64,000 nt of DNA from Pseudomonas chlororaphis (GCF_003731765.1 NZ_MOAL01000005.1:62001-126000); one strand, 5' to 3'. Shown: positions 42,128-51,707, counted from the first letter of the stretch. The notes: generated from the letters alone by a model not told the origin. A program made the numbers and translations.

Positions 42128-44734
42128 TTAGCTAGCGACGATGTTGACCAGTTTGCCGGGTACGACAATGACCTTGCGAATGGTCAGGCCTTCGGTGAAA
42201 CGCAGCACGTTTTCGTTGCTGCGTGCCGCGGTTTCGACTTCTTCACGGCTGGCGCTGGCAGGCATGTCGATCTGGCCGCGCAGCTTGCCGTTGACCTGAA
42301 TCACCAGTTGCAGACTGTCCTGCACCAGCGCGCTTTCATCCAGCACCGGCCAGCCGGCGTCGATCACCGGGTCGGCGTGACCCAGGCGATTCCACAGCTC
42401 GTGGCTGATGTGCGGGGTGATCGGCGCCAGCAGCAAGGTCACGGTTTCCAGACCTTCCTGAACCAGTGCGCGATCCTGCTCGGTACCTTGCGGGGCTTTT
42501 TCCAACACGTTCATCAGCGTCATCACCTGGGCGATGGCGGTGTTGAATTTGTGGTTCTGGCCCACGTCGTGGCTGGCCTGCTTGATAGCTTGGTGGATCG
42601 AGCGGCGAATGGCTTTCTGCTCGTCGTTCAGGCCGGCGATGTCCAGTGTGCCCGGCAGGCCCTGGGTGACATGAGCTTGAGCCAGACGCCAGACGCGCTT
42701 GAGGAAACGGTGCGAGCCTTCCACGCCTGAGTCCGACCATTCGGCGCTCATGTCAGGTGGCGAGGCGAACATCATGAACAGGCGGCAGGTGTCAGCACCG
42801 AACTGGTCAATCATCGACTGTGGGTCGACGCCGTTGTTCTTCGACTTGGCCATCTTCTCGGTGCCGCCGATTTCCACCGGCAGGCCGTCCGCGATCAGCT
42901 TGGCGCTGATGACCTTGGCCTTGCTGTCGCGTTCGAGTTCGACGTCCGCCGGGTTGAACCAGGTGTAGGCACCGTTGGCTTCACGACGGTAGTAGGTCTC
43001 GGCGATCACCATGCCTTGGGTCAACAGGTTCTTGAATGGCTCGTTTGAGCTCACCAGGCCTTCGTCACGCATCAGCTTGTGGAAGAAGCGCGCGTAGAGC
43101 AGGTGCAGGATGGCGTGTTCGATACCGCCGATGTACTGGTCCACCGGGAGCCAATGGTCGGCTGCCGATTTTTCCACCAAGCCGCCTTCATAGTGCGGCG
43201 AGGCGTATCGGGCGTAGTACCACGACGATTCGACGAAGGTGTCCATGGTGTCGGTTTCACGCTTGGCCGGTGCGCCGCATTTCGGGCAACTGCACTCGTA
43301 GAACTCGGGCATGCGTGCCAGGGGCGAACCGGCGCCGTCCGGCACCACATCTTCCGGCAGCACGACGGGCAATTGGTCTTCCGGCACCGGCACATCGCCG
43401 CAGCTGTCGCAGTGGATGATCGGGATCGGGCAGCCCCAGTAACGCTGACGGCTGATGCCCCAGTCGCGCAGGCGGAACTGGGTGCGTGACTGACCGAGGT
43501 TTTTCTTCAGCAGGGCCACTTCCATGGCGTCGAAGGCGCCAGCGAAGTCCAGGCCGTCGAACTCACCGGAATTGATCAGCGTGCCGTGTTCGTTGTACGC
43601 GTCTTGCCAAGGTGCCGGGTTCTCGTCGCCAGCGCTGGTACGTACCACGGACTTGATCGGCAGGCTGTATTTGATGGCGAATTCGAAGTCGCGTTCGTCG
43701 TGGGCGGGAACCGCCATGACCGCGCCATCGCCGTAGTGCATCAATACGTAGTTGGCGACCCAGACCGGGAGTTTTTCACCGGTCAGCGGGTGCTCGACGA
43801 ACAGCGACGTCGGCAGGCCTTTTTTCTCTTGGGTGGCGACGTCGGCTTCCGCCACGCTGCCGCCTTTGCATTCAGCGATAAATGCCTGCAACTCTGGGTT
43901 GTTCTGTGCGGCCAGGGTGGCCAGCGGGTGCTCGGCAGCCACCGCGACGTAGGTCGCGCCCATCAGGGTGTCCGGACGGGTGGTGAAGACTTTCAGCGCA
44001 CCGGCTTCGCCAATGGAGGCCTGGTCGTAGGGGAACTGCACTTCCATGCCGCGGGATTTGCCGATCCAGTTGCGCTGCATGGTCTTGACCTGTTCAGGCC
44101 AGCCCGTCAACTCGTCGAGGCTCTCCAGCAGCTCATCCGCGTAGGCGGTGATCTTGAAGTAGTACATCGGGATTTCGCGCTTTTCGATCAGCGCGCCGGA
44201 ACGCCAGCCGCGACCGTCGATCACCTGCTCGTTAGCCAATACGGTCTGGTCCACAGGGTCCCAGTTGACGGTGCCGTTCTTGCGGTAGATCACGCCTTTC
44301 TCGAACAGGCGGGTGAACAGCCACTGTTCCCAGCGGTAGTAGTCCGGCTTGCAGGTGGTCACTTCGCGGGACCAGTCTACCGCCAGGCCCAGGCTGCGCA
44401 GCTGGGACTTCATGTAGGCGATGTTTTCGTAGGTCCACTTGGCGGGCGCTACGTTGTTTTTCATCGCTGCGTTTTCCGCCGGCATGCCGAAGGCGTCCCA
44501 ACCCATGGGTTGCAGGACGTTCTTGCCTTGCATGCGCTGGTAGCGAGAGATCACGTCGCCGATGGTGTAGTTACGCACGTGCCCCATGTGTAGCTTGCCG
44601 CTGGGGTAAGGGAACATCGACAGGCAGTAGTAGGTTTCCTTGCCTGGCTGTTCGCTGACTTCAAAGGACTTTTGCTCATCCCAGAATGATTGGGCGGCGG
44701 CTTCGATTTCACGGGGCTGATATTGTTCGTGCAT
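42128..44734 (-). CDS. leuS: Leucyl-tRNA synthetase
   Basis: An 868-residue class I synthetase. The HIGH signature is K-L-H-M-G-H-V-R-N-Y near residues 47-56. The CP1 editing domain lies at about 220-420 with T-R-P-D-T-L-M-G and D-E-R-D-F-E-F. The second signature is K-M-A-K-S-K-N-N-G rather than KMSKS, a variant that I recall as normal in pseudomonads. The anticodon-binding region fills the last 200 residues. It starts the leftward leuS-lptE-holA unit. Confidence 0.98.
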   Translation of the reverse strand: MHEQYQPREIEAAAQSFWDEQKSFEVSEQPGKETYYCLSMFPYPSGKLHMGHVRNYTIGDVISRYQRMQGKNVLQPMGWDAFGMPAENAAMKNNVAPAKWTYENIAYMKSQLRSLGLAVDWSREVTTCKPDYYRWEQWLFTRLFEKGVIYRKNGTVNWDPVDQTVLANEQVIDGRGWRSGALIEKREIPMYYFKITAYADELLESLDELTGWPEQVKTMQRNWIGKSRGMEVQFPYDQASIGEAGALKVFTTRPDTLMGATYVAVAAEHPLATLAAQNNPELQAFIAECKGGSVAEADVATQEKKGLPTSLFVEHPLTGEKLPVWVANYVLMHYGDGAVMAVPAHDERDFEFAIKYSLPIKSVVRTSAGDENPAPWQDAYNEHGTLINSGEFDGLDFAGAFDAMEVALLKKNLGQSRTQFRLRDWGISRQRYWGCPIPIIHCDSCGDVPVPEDQLPVVLPEDVVPDGAGSPLARMPEFYECSCPKCGAPAKRETDTMDTFVESSWYYARYASPHYEGGLVEKSAADHWLPVDQYIGGIEHAILHLLYARFFHKLMRDEGLVSSNEPFKNLLTQGMVIAETYYRREANGAYTWFNPADVELERDSKAKVISAKLIADGLPVEIGGTEKMAKSKNNGVDPQSMIDQFGADTCRLFMMFASPPDMSAEWSDSGVEGSHRFLKRVWRLAQAHVTQGLPGTLDIAGLNDEQKAIRRSIHQAIKQASHDVGQNHKFNTAIAQVMTLMNVLEKAPQGTEQDRALVQEGLETVTLLLAPITPHISHELWNRLGHADPVIDAGWPVLDESALVQDSLQLVIQVNGKLRGQIDMPASASREEVETAARSNENVLRFTEGLTIRKVIVVPGKLVNIVAS

Positions 44735-44994
44735 GGCTACTTATGAACTGAATAGGGGTGGCCTAATCCTCTTCAATGCAAGGTTGGGCAGTGATGACGC
44801 CAGAGACGGCGTTTTCGAGGCCCAGTCGAGCTGGAAGTGGAGTTACAGGAAGCGCCGTAGCATACATGACCGCGCTCCGCCGAGGGAAACCCTGATTGCG
44901 CGGGGCGGGCCGTTGGTCGCGGCACCCCGTTGCTTTCATCTGCACGACTAAGCTGAAAAAGGGGAGTGAGTCTTGTCTTCAGTGAGGTGAGCGG

Positions 44995-45312
44995 ATGCCT
45001 GAGTCACAGCGAAAAGTAACAAAACCCGAGTTGTACGAAAGACTGATAGATCGACTGGCCCTGGCCCTGGATGCTGCAAAAGCGGCAAGTCGCTTGCGTG
45101 ATGAGCGTCCTCTTGAGTTGGAATTGCGTGGCCTGAGTCGCGGCGAGTTTGAGTTGATCAGGGTGTATCTGGCCAGGAGTCAGCGCGAGACGCAGGCCAG
45201 TGTTCTGGAAAGCCTGAAGCAGCATGAGGCGCCCCGTTCGGCGCAGATCATCTGGTTGCAAGACCGGCAGCCCACAAGGGGCTCGGTCAAGGTCCGGTCC
45301 CGGCAGGTCTGA
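44995..45312 (+). CDS. Hypothetical small protein
   Basis: A 105-residue acidic-basic protein, mostly helical in appearance (L-A-L-A-L-D-A-A-K-A-A-S-R-L-R). It has no signal peptide, membrane segment or cysteines. The ribosome binding site GAGGTGA precedes the ATG. I do not recognise a named family, but its place after leuS and before the YdcF-type gene looks like the conserved pseudomonad arrangement. The last 20 codons overlap a longer frame of the next gene that is not used. Confidence 0.7.
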   Translation: MPESQRKVTKPELYERLIDRLALALDAAKAASRLRDERPLELELRGLSRGEFELIRVYLARSQRETQASVLESLKQHEAPRSAQIIWLQDRQPTRGSVKVRSRQV

Positions 45313-45432
45313 TGCCTTCCCGCAGCCCATTCTGGCGTCTGGCCGGGTTCTTTATGATCAGGTTGATGATCGCTATCGGGCTTGGAAAATTGCGGGTTCC
45401 TGTTGTTGCATTGTCTCTATCCACTTAGGCTT

Positions 45433-45454
45433 CGGGCATCTTTGGAGATGCCCG
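45433..45454 (+). promoter_or_regulatory. Hairpin over the ydcF-like ribosome binding site
   Basis: Arms CGGGCATC (45433-45440) and GATGCCCG (45447-45454) enclose a 6-base loop, and the GGAG site (45444-45447) falls in the loop and the edge of the stem. The start codon follows on the next base. Folding could limit translation. Confidence 0.4.
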
Positions 45455-46216
45455 ATGCCCTTTCGTTACTTCATCAAGACCCTGCTTTTACCCCCCGGTG
45501 TTCTATTGCTGCTGTTGTTGCTTGCCTGGTGCTTGCGGCGCTCCCGACCGCGCTTGGCAGGGCTGTGCTTTGCCCTGGGGTTCGGGGGCTTTTGGTTGAT
45601 GAGCTTGCCGGCGATGGTGCAGTGGGGGGCCGGGATGCTGGAGCAGGAGCCGCCGCTGCAGCGCAGCCAGTGGGCGACGTTGGCCGAGCACGCGGATGCC
45701 ATTGTGGTACTGGGGTCGGGTCGGGAGCGGGGTGACCCGGCCTGGGGTTCCGATCAGCCGACGGGGGTTGGGCTTGAGCGCCAGCGTTATGCGGCGCGCC
45801 TGGCCAAGGCTTCCGGCTTGCCGTTGTTGACCAGTGGTGGCCTGCATTACGGCACCCCGCCCACGGAGGCGGCATTGATGGCGCAATCCTTGGCGGACGA
45901 CTTTGGCGTCAGCGTGCGCTGGCAGGAAGGCCGGAGCCGTACGACCTGGGAGAACGCTCAGTTCAGTGCCGAGGAGCTGTTGCCCCAAGGCGTCAAGCGA
46001 GTGGTGGTGGTAACCCAGGCCTGGCATATGCCCCGTGCGGTCTGGAGTTTCGAGAAGGCTGGGTTCACTGTGGTGCCGGCGCCAGTGGGCTTTTTAGGCG
46101 GGGATGAGGCGTTGCCCATGGGCGGCTGGATGCCGGAGTTCAAGGCGATCTGGCAGAGTGGTCAGTTACTGAACGAGGCGGTGGGCCAGGTCGGCTACAA
46201 ATTGTTCTATCGCTGA
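45455..46216 (+). CDS. YdcF/ElyC family DUF218 envelope protein
   Basis: A 253-residue protein with two N-terminal membrane segments (about 11-29 and 35-55) and a DUF218 domain from residue 75 to 240. The domain start is A-D-A-I-V-V-L-G-S-G, then S-G-G-L, then R-T-T-W-E-N-A. Relatives in E. coli (ElyC, SanA) act in envelope and lipid-carrier homeostasis. The exact role is unknown. The ATG at 45455 is used since the first hydrophobic segment starts there. Confidence 0.88.
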   Translation: MPFRYFIKTLLLPPGVLLLLLLLAWCLRRSRPRLAGLCFALGFGGFWLMSLPAMVQWGAGMLEQEPPLQRSQWATLAEHADAIVVLGSGRERGDPAWGSDQPTGVGLERQRYAARLAKASGLPLLTSGGLHYGTPPTEAALMAQSLADDFGVSVRWQEGRSRTTWENAQFSAEELLPQGVKRVVVVTQAWHMPRAVWSFEKAGFTVVPAPVGFLGGDEALPMGGWMPEFKAIWQSGQLLNEAVGQVGYKLFYR

Positions 46217-46235
46217 TGTTTTAACGCGGATCTAA

Positions 46236-46273
46236 GGCAGGCCGGCACCTTGAGCTCAAGGTGCCGGCCTGCC
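46236..46273. terminator. 38-base perfect palindrome between ydcF-like gene and lnt
   Basis: Two 19-base arms meet without a loop at GAGCTC. It stands between convergent stops and would form a very stable hairpin or cruciform in either orientation. T-runs are lacking on both sides. Confidence 0.65.
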
Positions 46274-46283
46274 GATCGTTGCC

Positions 46284-47807
46284 TCAGACGGTCTTGGCCA
46301 TCCGGCTAGCCAGCAGCGCCCAGCCAAATAGCAGGCCACAGAGAATGATCAGCGGCCAGGAGCGCCATTGCAGGTATGGCGTGAGGTTGTGCATGGGCAC
46401 CACTTCGCCGTAGAGAATGCCGCGTTCGAACTGTGGAATCTGTACAGTGATTTTGCCGAACGGATCGATCAGCCCGGTCACGCCGTTGTTGGTGGCGCGG
46501 ATCATCCAGCGACCGGCTTCCAGGGCGCGCATCTGGGCCATCTGCAAGTGCTGCAAAGGGCCGATGGATGTACCGAACCAGGTGTCGTTGCTGATGGTCA
46601 GCAGCAGGTCGCTGCGTGCCGACAGGCTGGCGGCGAACTCGGGATACACCACTTCGTAGCAGATGAATGGCGCAATCTGATAGCCCTTGGCCTGTAGCAG
46701 CGCCTGGTCGCTTGGGCCCCGAGCGAAATCGGACATGGGCAGGTTGAAGAAATCGATCAGGCCGCGTAGCAGGTCCTGCAAAGGCACGTATTCGCCAAAG
46801 GGCACCAGCTTTTGCTTGAGGTAGGTGCCGTCGCCTTCGCCGACCACGGTGATGCCGTTGAAGTAGCGTTTTTCATGGCGTACTTCCTGGCGAATCGGTA
46901 CGCCGGTGATCAGCGCGGAATGCCGGTCAGAAGCGAAGTTGCCCATCATGTTCAGGTAGCCTTCCGCCGATTCCTTGAGCACCGGTACCGCGGTTTCAGG
47001 CCAGATCAGAAGGTCCACGCGCTTGGAGCTGAAGCTCATGTCGCGGTACAGCGCCAGTTGTGCGTTGAGCTGGGCCGGGTCCCATTTCATGCTCTGTTCG
47101 ATGTTGCCCTGGATGGCGGCAACGGACAGGGGCTCGCCTGAGGGGCTGGTCCAGGCGTGGCCTTTAAGGGCCAGGCCGATGACCCACGGAGCGGCGAGCA
47201 ACAGGGCGCCCACGACGATAAAGGCTTTACGCCCGGCCTTGAATAGACGTGGCAGGTTGTACAGCAGGGCTGCGGTCAGGGCCAGGGAGAAGGAAATCAG
47301 CCACATTCCGCCCAGTGGAGCGAGCCCGGTCAGGGGGCCATCGAGCTGGCTGTAGCCCGAGTACAGCCAGGGGAACCCGGTCAGGAACCAGCCGCGGAAT
47401 GCCTCTTGGCCGACCCACAGGGCGGCGAACGCCAGGGCGTCGGCCAGGGGCGCTTCGTTGCGCCGCAACCAGCGGGCCCAGAGCCAGGCGGGCAGGGCGA
47501 AGAACCAGGCAATGGCGGCGATAAACGCCAGCATCAGCAAACCAGCCAGCAGCGCCGAGGCGCCGCCGTAGGTGTGGATGCTGACGTAGATCCAGCTGGT
47601 GCCCGCGCCGAACAGGCCGAAACCGAAACACCAGCCGCGACCCAGGGCCTGGCGGGGTGTGAGCTCGCGCAGGCCGGCATAGAAGAAGCCCACCGCCAAC
47701 AAGGCCAGGGGCCAGATGTTGTAGGGCGCCAGGGCCAGGGTGGTGATTGCACCAGCCGCCACGGCTAGCAGGTTACCGGGCCAGCCGGGGCGGGTTAAGC
47801 GCGACAT
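46284..47807 (-). CDS. lnt: Apolipoprotein N-acyltransferase
   Basis: A 507-residue inner-membrane enzyme that adds the third acyl chain to lipoproteins. Six or more membrane segments occupy about residues 8-215; the nitrilase-like periplasmic domain spans 225-475. The catalytic triad is visible as E in I-W-P-E-T-A-V-P, K in K-L-V-P-F-G-E-Y and C in F-I-C-Y-E-V-V-Y-P-E. It is the last gene of the miaB-ybeZ-ybeY-corC-lnt unit, nine bases after corC. Confidence 0.97.
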   Translation of the reverse strand: MSRLTRPGWPGNLLAVAAGAITTLALAPYNIWPLALLAVGFFYAGLRELTPRQALGRGWCFGFGLFGAGTSWIYVSIHTYGGASALLAGLLMLAFIAAIAWFFALPAWLWARWLRRNEAPLADALAFAALWVGQEAFRGWFLTGFPWLYSGYSQLDGPLTGLAPLGGMWLISFSLALTAALLYNLPRLFKAGRKAFIVVGALLLAAPWVIGLALKGHAWTSPSGEPLSVAAIQGNIEQSMKWDPAQLNAQLALYRDMSFSSKRVDLLIWPETAVPVLKESAEGYLNMMGNFASDRHSALITGVPIRQEVRHEKRYFNGITVVGEGDGTYLKQKLVPFGEYVPLQDLLRGLIDFFNLPMSDFARGPSDQALLQAKGYQIAPFICYEVVYPEFAASLSARSDLLLTISNDTWFGTSIGPLQHLQMAQMRALEAGRWMIRATNNGVTGLIDPFGKITVQIPQFERGILYGEVVPMHNLTPYLQWRSWPLIILCGLLFGWALLASRMAKTV

Positions 47808-47815
47808 GTGGATCC

Positions 47816-48655
47816 TTAGCGAGAGATAGGCGTCAGGCGCAGCAGGTGAATTCGACGGCTGTCGGCATTGAGGATGCGGAAGCGGTAGGCGCCGATTTCA
47901 GTGATTTCATTGCGCTTGGGCAAATGCCCGAACGCGCTCATCACCAGCCCGCCGACGGTGTCGAACTCGTCGTCGGAAAACTCGCTGTCGAAGAACTCGT
48001 TGAAGTTTTCGATCGGGGTCAGGGCCTTGATCAGGAAGTCGCCGCTGGGCAGTGGCTTGATGTAGCTGTCTTCCTCTACGTCGTGCTCGTCTTCGATGTC
48101 GCCGACAATCTGTTCCAGCACGTCTTCAATGGTCACCAGGCCGGCAACGCCGCCGTATTCGTCGATGACGATGGCCATGTGGTTGTGGTTGGCGCGGAAC
48201 TCACGAAGCAGCACGTTCAGGCGCTTGGACTCGGGCACGAAGGTCGCCGGCCGCAGCAGGTCCTTGACGTTGAAGCTGTCGCCGTTCTCCTTGAGGATCA
48301 GCGGCAACAGGTCCTTGGCCAGGAGGACGCCCATCACGTCGTCGTGGCTTTCGCCGATCACCGGGTAGCGCGAGTGCGCGGAGTCGATGACGGCGGGAAG
48401 GAATTCCCGGGGTGTCTGGGTCGCCTTGATGCTGATCATCTGCGAGCGCGGGACCATGATGTCGCGCACTTGCAGGTCAGCCACCTGGATGGCGCCTTCG
48501 ACGATGGCCAGCGCCTCGCTGTCCAGCAATTTGTTCTGATGGGCTTCACGCAGCAGCTCAAGAAGCTCCTGGCGGTTTTTCGGCTCATGGGCAAAAGCCT
48601 GGGTCAGTTTGCCCAGCCATGACTTTTGCCCGTTGCTCGATCGATCTTCGCTCAT
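47816..48655 (-). CDS. corC: CorC-type CBS domain protein
   Basis: A 279-residue soluble protein with tandem CBS domains (about 65-190, starting V-R-D-I-M-V-P-R-S-Q-M) and a CorC/HlyC transporter-associated domain (about 205-279). The family is linked to magnesium and cobalt efflux with CorA. There is no membrane segment, so it may be a regulatory subunit. Gene position next to lnt and ybeY is conserved. Confidence 0.95.
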   Translation of the reverse strand: MSEDRSSNGQKSWLGKLTQAFAHEPKNRQELLELLREAHQNKLLDSEALAIVEGAIQVADLQVRDIMVPRSQMISIKATQTPREFLPAVIDSAHSRYPVIGESHDDVMGVLLAKDLLPLILKENGDSFNVKDLLRPATFVPESKRLNVLLREFRANHNHMAIVIDEYGGVAGLVTIEDVLEQIVGDIEDEHDVEEDSYIKPLPSGDFLIKALTPIENFNEFFDSEFSDDEFDTVGGLVMSAFGHLPKRNEITEIGAYRFRILNADSRRIHLLRLTPISR

Positions 48656-48696
48656 AGCGATTACTCTAAATCCTTGGTTGTTACAGGTGAGTGTTC

Positions 48697-49155
48697 TTAG
48701 GTTTCGTCGTCTGCATAAGGGTCCGGATGACCCAACTCTGCAAGCAACGTTCGTTCCAGTGCTTCCATTTCTTCGGCTTCGTCGTCATCTATATGGTCGT
48801 AACCCAGCAGATGCAAGCAGCCGTGAATGACTAGATGGGCCCAATGGGCCTGGAGTTCCTTGCCTTGTTCCGCCGCCTCGCGCTCCACCACCGGGATGCA
48901 GATCACCAGGTCGCCAAGCAGTGGGATGTCCAGCAACTCGTCCGGCACATCGGCCGGGAAGGACAGCACGTTGGTGGCGTAGTCTTTCTGACGCCAGGTG
49001 TGGTTGAGCTCGCGGCCTTCCGGCTCGTCTACCAGGCGGATGGTCAGCTCGGAGTCGGCGCTGCGCTGGCGCAGGGCCAGTTCGCACCATTGGCGGAACT
49101 GGGCTTCGCTGGGGGCCGGCTGTTCGCTGGCCAGTTGCAGATCGAGCTCAAGCAT
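48697..49155 (-). CDS. ybeY: Endoribonuclease YbeY
   Basis: A 152-residue zinc RNase that matures the 16S rRNA 3' end and takes part in ribosome quality control. The motif H-G-C-L-H-L-L-G-Y-D-H provides three histidine ligands. The central T-N-V-L-S-F-P-A segment is conserved. The ATG at 49155 is used; it lies 8 bases inside the 3' end of ybeZ, so the two are coupled. Confidence 0.97.
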   Translation of the reverse strand: MLELDLQLASEQPAPSEAQFRQWCELALRQRSADSELTIRLVDEPEGRELNHTWRQKDYATNVLSFPADVPDELLDIPLLGDLVICIPVVEREAAEQGKELQAHWAHLVIHGCLHLLGYDHIDDDEAEEMEALERTLLAELGHPDPYADDET

Positions 49156-50167
49156 CGCGGCGATTGCCTCGTTCCGAAACAGCCTGGGCTGCCTCTTCGT
49201 CCGCACGATGCTCGAAGCGCTCGTAGGCTTCGACAATGCGCTGCACCAACGGGTGGCGTACCACGTCCTTGGGCATGAAATGGGTGAAGCTGATGCCCGG
49301 CACATCCTTGAGTACGTTGATCACCTGGGCCAGGCCGGACTTGGTGCCCTTGGGCAGGTCGACCTGGGTGATGTCACCCGTGATCACCGCCGTGGAGCCG
49401 AAGCCGATCCGGGTCAGGAACATCTTCATCTGTTCGACGGTGGTGTTCTGGCTTTCGTCGAGGATGATGAAGCTGTTGTTCAAGGTGCGGCCGCGCATGT
49501 AAGCCAGCGGGGCGATCTCGATCACCTGGCGCTCGATGAGCTTGGCCACGTACTCGAAGCCCAGCATCTCGTAGAGCGCGTCATACAGCGGGCGCAGGTA
49601 AGGGTCGATCTTCTGTGCCAGGTCGCCGGGCAGGAAACCGAGTTTCTCGCCAGCTTCCACTGCCGGGCGCACCAGCAGGATGCGTCGCACCTGCTCACGC
49701 TCCAGGGCATCCACCGCGCAGGCCACGGCCAGGTAAGTCTTGCCGGTACCGGCCGGGCCGATGCCGAAGTTGATGTCGTTGCCGAGGATTTCCTTGACGT
49801 AGCGCTGCTGATTCAAGCCGCGGGGGCGAATCATGCCTTTTTTGGTACGCAAGGCGACGGCGGCGTCGGCCACCGACGGGTTTTCCAGTTCTTCCACGGC
49901 GGATTCCTGCAGGTACAGGTGCACCAGCTCCGGCGACAGCTCGGTGGCTTTGGTTTCCCGATACAGACGGCGCAGAAGGGTTTCCGCGGAGGTGGTGTGT
50001 TTGGGGTCGCCAATCAGTTCGAATTGATTGCCGCGGTTGCGGATTTCGATGGCCAGGCGCTGTTCGATCAAGCGCAAATGCTCGTCGAATTGCCCGCACA
50101 GATTGGCGAAGCGGCGAGCCTCAAAGGGCTCGAGGATGAAACGATGAGGTTCTATGGGTGCGTTCAA
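49148..50167 (-). CDS. ybeZ: PhoH-like ATPase YbeZ
   Basis: A 339-residue PhoH family protein with Walker A G-P-A-G-T-G-K-T near residues 139-146, a Walker B-like F-I-I-L-D-E-S-Q-N and T-G-D-I-T-Q. The start is a TTG at 50167, the first possible start after an in-frame stop nine bases upstream; conserved homology begins at M-N-A-P. It is thought to work with YbeY in rRNA handling. It overlaps ybeY by eight bases. Confidence 0.95.
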   Translation of the reverse strand: MNAPIEPHRFILEPFEARRFANLCGQFDEHLRLIEQRLAIEIRNRGNQFELIGDPKHTTSAETLLRRLYRETKATELSPELVHLYLQESAVEELENPSVADAAVALRTKKGMIRPRGLNQQRYVKEILGNDINFGIGPAGTGKTYLAVACAVDALEREQVRRILLVRPAVEAGEKLGFLPGDLAQKIDPYLRPLYDALYEMLGFEYVAKLIERQVIEIAPLAYMRGRTLNNSFIILDESQNTTVEQMKMFLTRIGFGSTAVITGDITQVDLPKGTKSGLAQVINVLKDVPGISFTHFMPKDVVRHPLVQRIVEAYERFEHRADEEAAQAVSERGNRRDA

Positions 50168-50281
50168 GGTCGTTTATTAGCCGCCCGACGGCAATGAAAG
50201 TGAATTGAAGAATAACGCCAGTGGCGTGGGTGCGAAAGCTCTTATACGAAGCAATGTCTTTCCGCGCATTTTCTGTCGGTA

Positions 50282-50331
50282 CCAGCGGGCCGGAGCGGGC
50301 GTTCTCATGGACGCCATCGTCAGCCCGCTGG
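50282..50331. other. Nested hairpin in the miaB-ybeZ gap
   Basis: Outer arms CCAGCGGGC (50282-50290) and GCCCGCTGG (50323-50331) enclose a second hairpin (50298-50302 with 50311-50315). It begins 11 bases after the miaB stop. It could terminate or process the miaB message before ybeZ. Confidence 0.45.
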
Positions 50332-50341
50332 CCCCTTCAGG

Positions 50342-51673
50342 TCACTGCAACAGCAACGAGCCACGCAAGGAATGGGGTTGCGCCGCGTCGATATGCACAT
50401 CGGCGAACTGGCCGATCAGGGTTGGGGTGTCGCAACGGAAGTTGACGATGCGGTTGTTCTCGGTCCGCCCTTGCAGTTCGCCCGGGTCTTTCTTCGAGTA
50501 ATCCGTGACCAGGATGCGCTGGATGGTGCCGACCATTTGTCGGCTGATTTCGAAACCTTGCTGGTTCAGGCGGTGCTGCAGCGCATTGAGGCGCTCTTTC
50601 TTCAGCGCTTCCGGGGTGTCGTCCGCCAGGTCGGCGGCCGGAGTGCCCGGGCGCTGGCTGTAGACGAAGGAGTAGGAGAAATCCATGCCCACGTCCTCGA
50701 TCAGTTTCATGGTCTGCTGGAAGTCTTTCTCGGTTTCCCCTGGGAAACCGACGATAAAGTCCGAACTGATGCAGATGCCCGGCACCGCCGCGCGCAGTTT
50801 GCGCAACTTGGATTTGTACTCCAGGACGGTGTGGTTGCGTTTCATGGCCGCGAGAATCCGGTCCGAGCCCGACTGCACCGGCAAGTGCAGGTGTTTCACC
50901 AGTTCCGGGACTTCGGCGTGGGCCTGGATCAGGCTGTCGGAGAACTCCAGCGGGTGCGATGTGGTGTAGCGAATACGCTCGATGCCGTCGACGGCCGCGA
51001 CCACGCGGATCAGTTCCGCCAGGTCCGCCAAGCGTCCATCGTGGGTCAGGCCGCGGTAGCCGTTGACGTTCTGCCCCAGCAAGGTGACCTCGCGGACACC
51101 GTTTTCTGCCAGGTGAATGATCTCGGCGATCACGTCATCGAACGGTCGGCTGACCTCTTCACCGCGGGTGTAGGGCACCACGCAGAAGGTGCAGTACTTG
51201 CTGCAGCCTTCCATGACCGAGACGTAGGCGCTGGGGCCGTCGATACGGGGTTCGGGCAGGTGGTCGAACTTTTCGATTTCCGGGAATGAGACGTCGACTT
51301 GCGGCAGCTTGGTGGCGCGTGCGGCATCAATCATTTCCGGCAGGCGGTGCAGGGTTTGAGGGCCAAAGACCACGTCCACGTAGGGCGCCCGGTCGCGGAT
51401 GGCGGCGCCTTCCTGGCTGGCCACGCAGCCACCGACGGCGATGACCATTTCCGGGTTGGCCAGCTTCAGCTCGCGCCAACGGCCCAGTTGGGAGTACACC
51501 CGGTCCTGGGCGCGCTCACGGATGGAGCAGGTATTGAGCAGAATGACGTCGGCATCTTCGGCGCGAGCAGTCACTTCCAGGGCCTGATGCTCACCCAGCA
51601 GATCCACCATGCGCGAGCTGTCGTACTCGTTCATTTGGCAACCGTGGGTTTCGATATATAGCTTCTTGGCCAT
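50342..51673 (-). CDS. miaB: tRNA-2-methylthio-N6-isopentenyladenosine synthase
   Basis: A 443-residue methylthiotransferase acting on isopentenyl-A37 of tRNAs reading UNN codons. The N-terminal domain has the auxiliary cluster cysteines (G-C-Q-M-N, N-T-C-S-I-R, G-G-C-V-A), the radical-SAM motif is C-S-K-Y-C-T-F-C, and residues 375-440 are the TRAM domain. The ATG at 51673 starts the conserved K-K-L-Y-I-E-T-H-G-C. It is the first gene of the leftward unit. A TATAAT on the minus strand at 51708-51713 is a fitting -10. Confidence 0.98.
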   Translation of the reverse strand: MAKKLYIETHGCQMNEYDSSRMVDLLGEHQALEVTARAEDADVILLNTCSIRERAQDRVYSQLGRWRELKLANPEMVIAVGGCVASQEGAAIRDRAPYVDVVFGPQTLHRLPEMIDAARATKLPQVDVSFPEIEKFDHLPEPRIDGPSAYVSVMEGCSKYCTFCVVPYTRGEEVSRPFDDVIAEIIHLAENGVREVTLLGQNVNGYRGLTHDGRLADLAELIRVVAAVDGIERIRYTTSHPLEFSDSLIQAHAEVPELVKHLHLPVQSGSDRILAAMKRNHTVLEYKSKLRKLRAAVPGICISSDFIVGFPGETEKDFQQTMKLIEDVGMDFSYSFVYSQRPGTPAADLADDTPEALKKERLNALQHRLNQQGFEISRQMVGTIQRILVTDYSKKDPGELQGRTENNRIVNFRCDTPTLIGQFADVHIDAAQPHSLRGSLLLQ

Positions 51674-51707
51674 GGACGGGGTCATCACGTGATTCAAAGA
51701 ACCGCGC

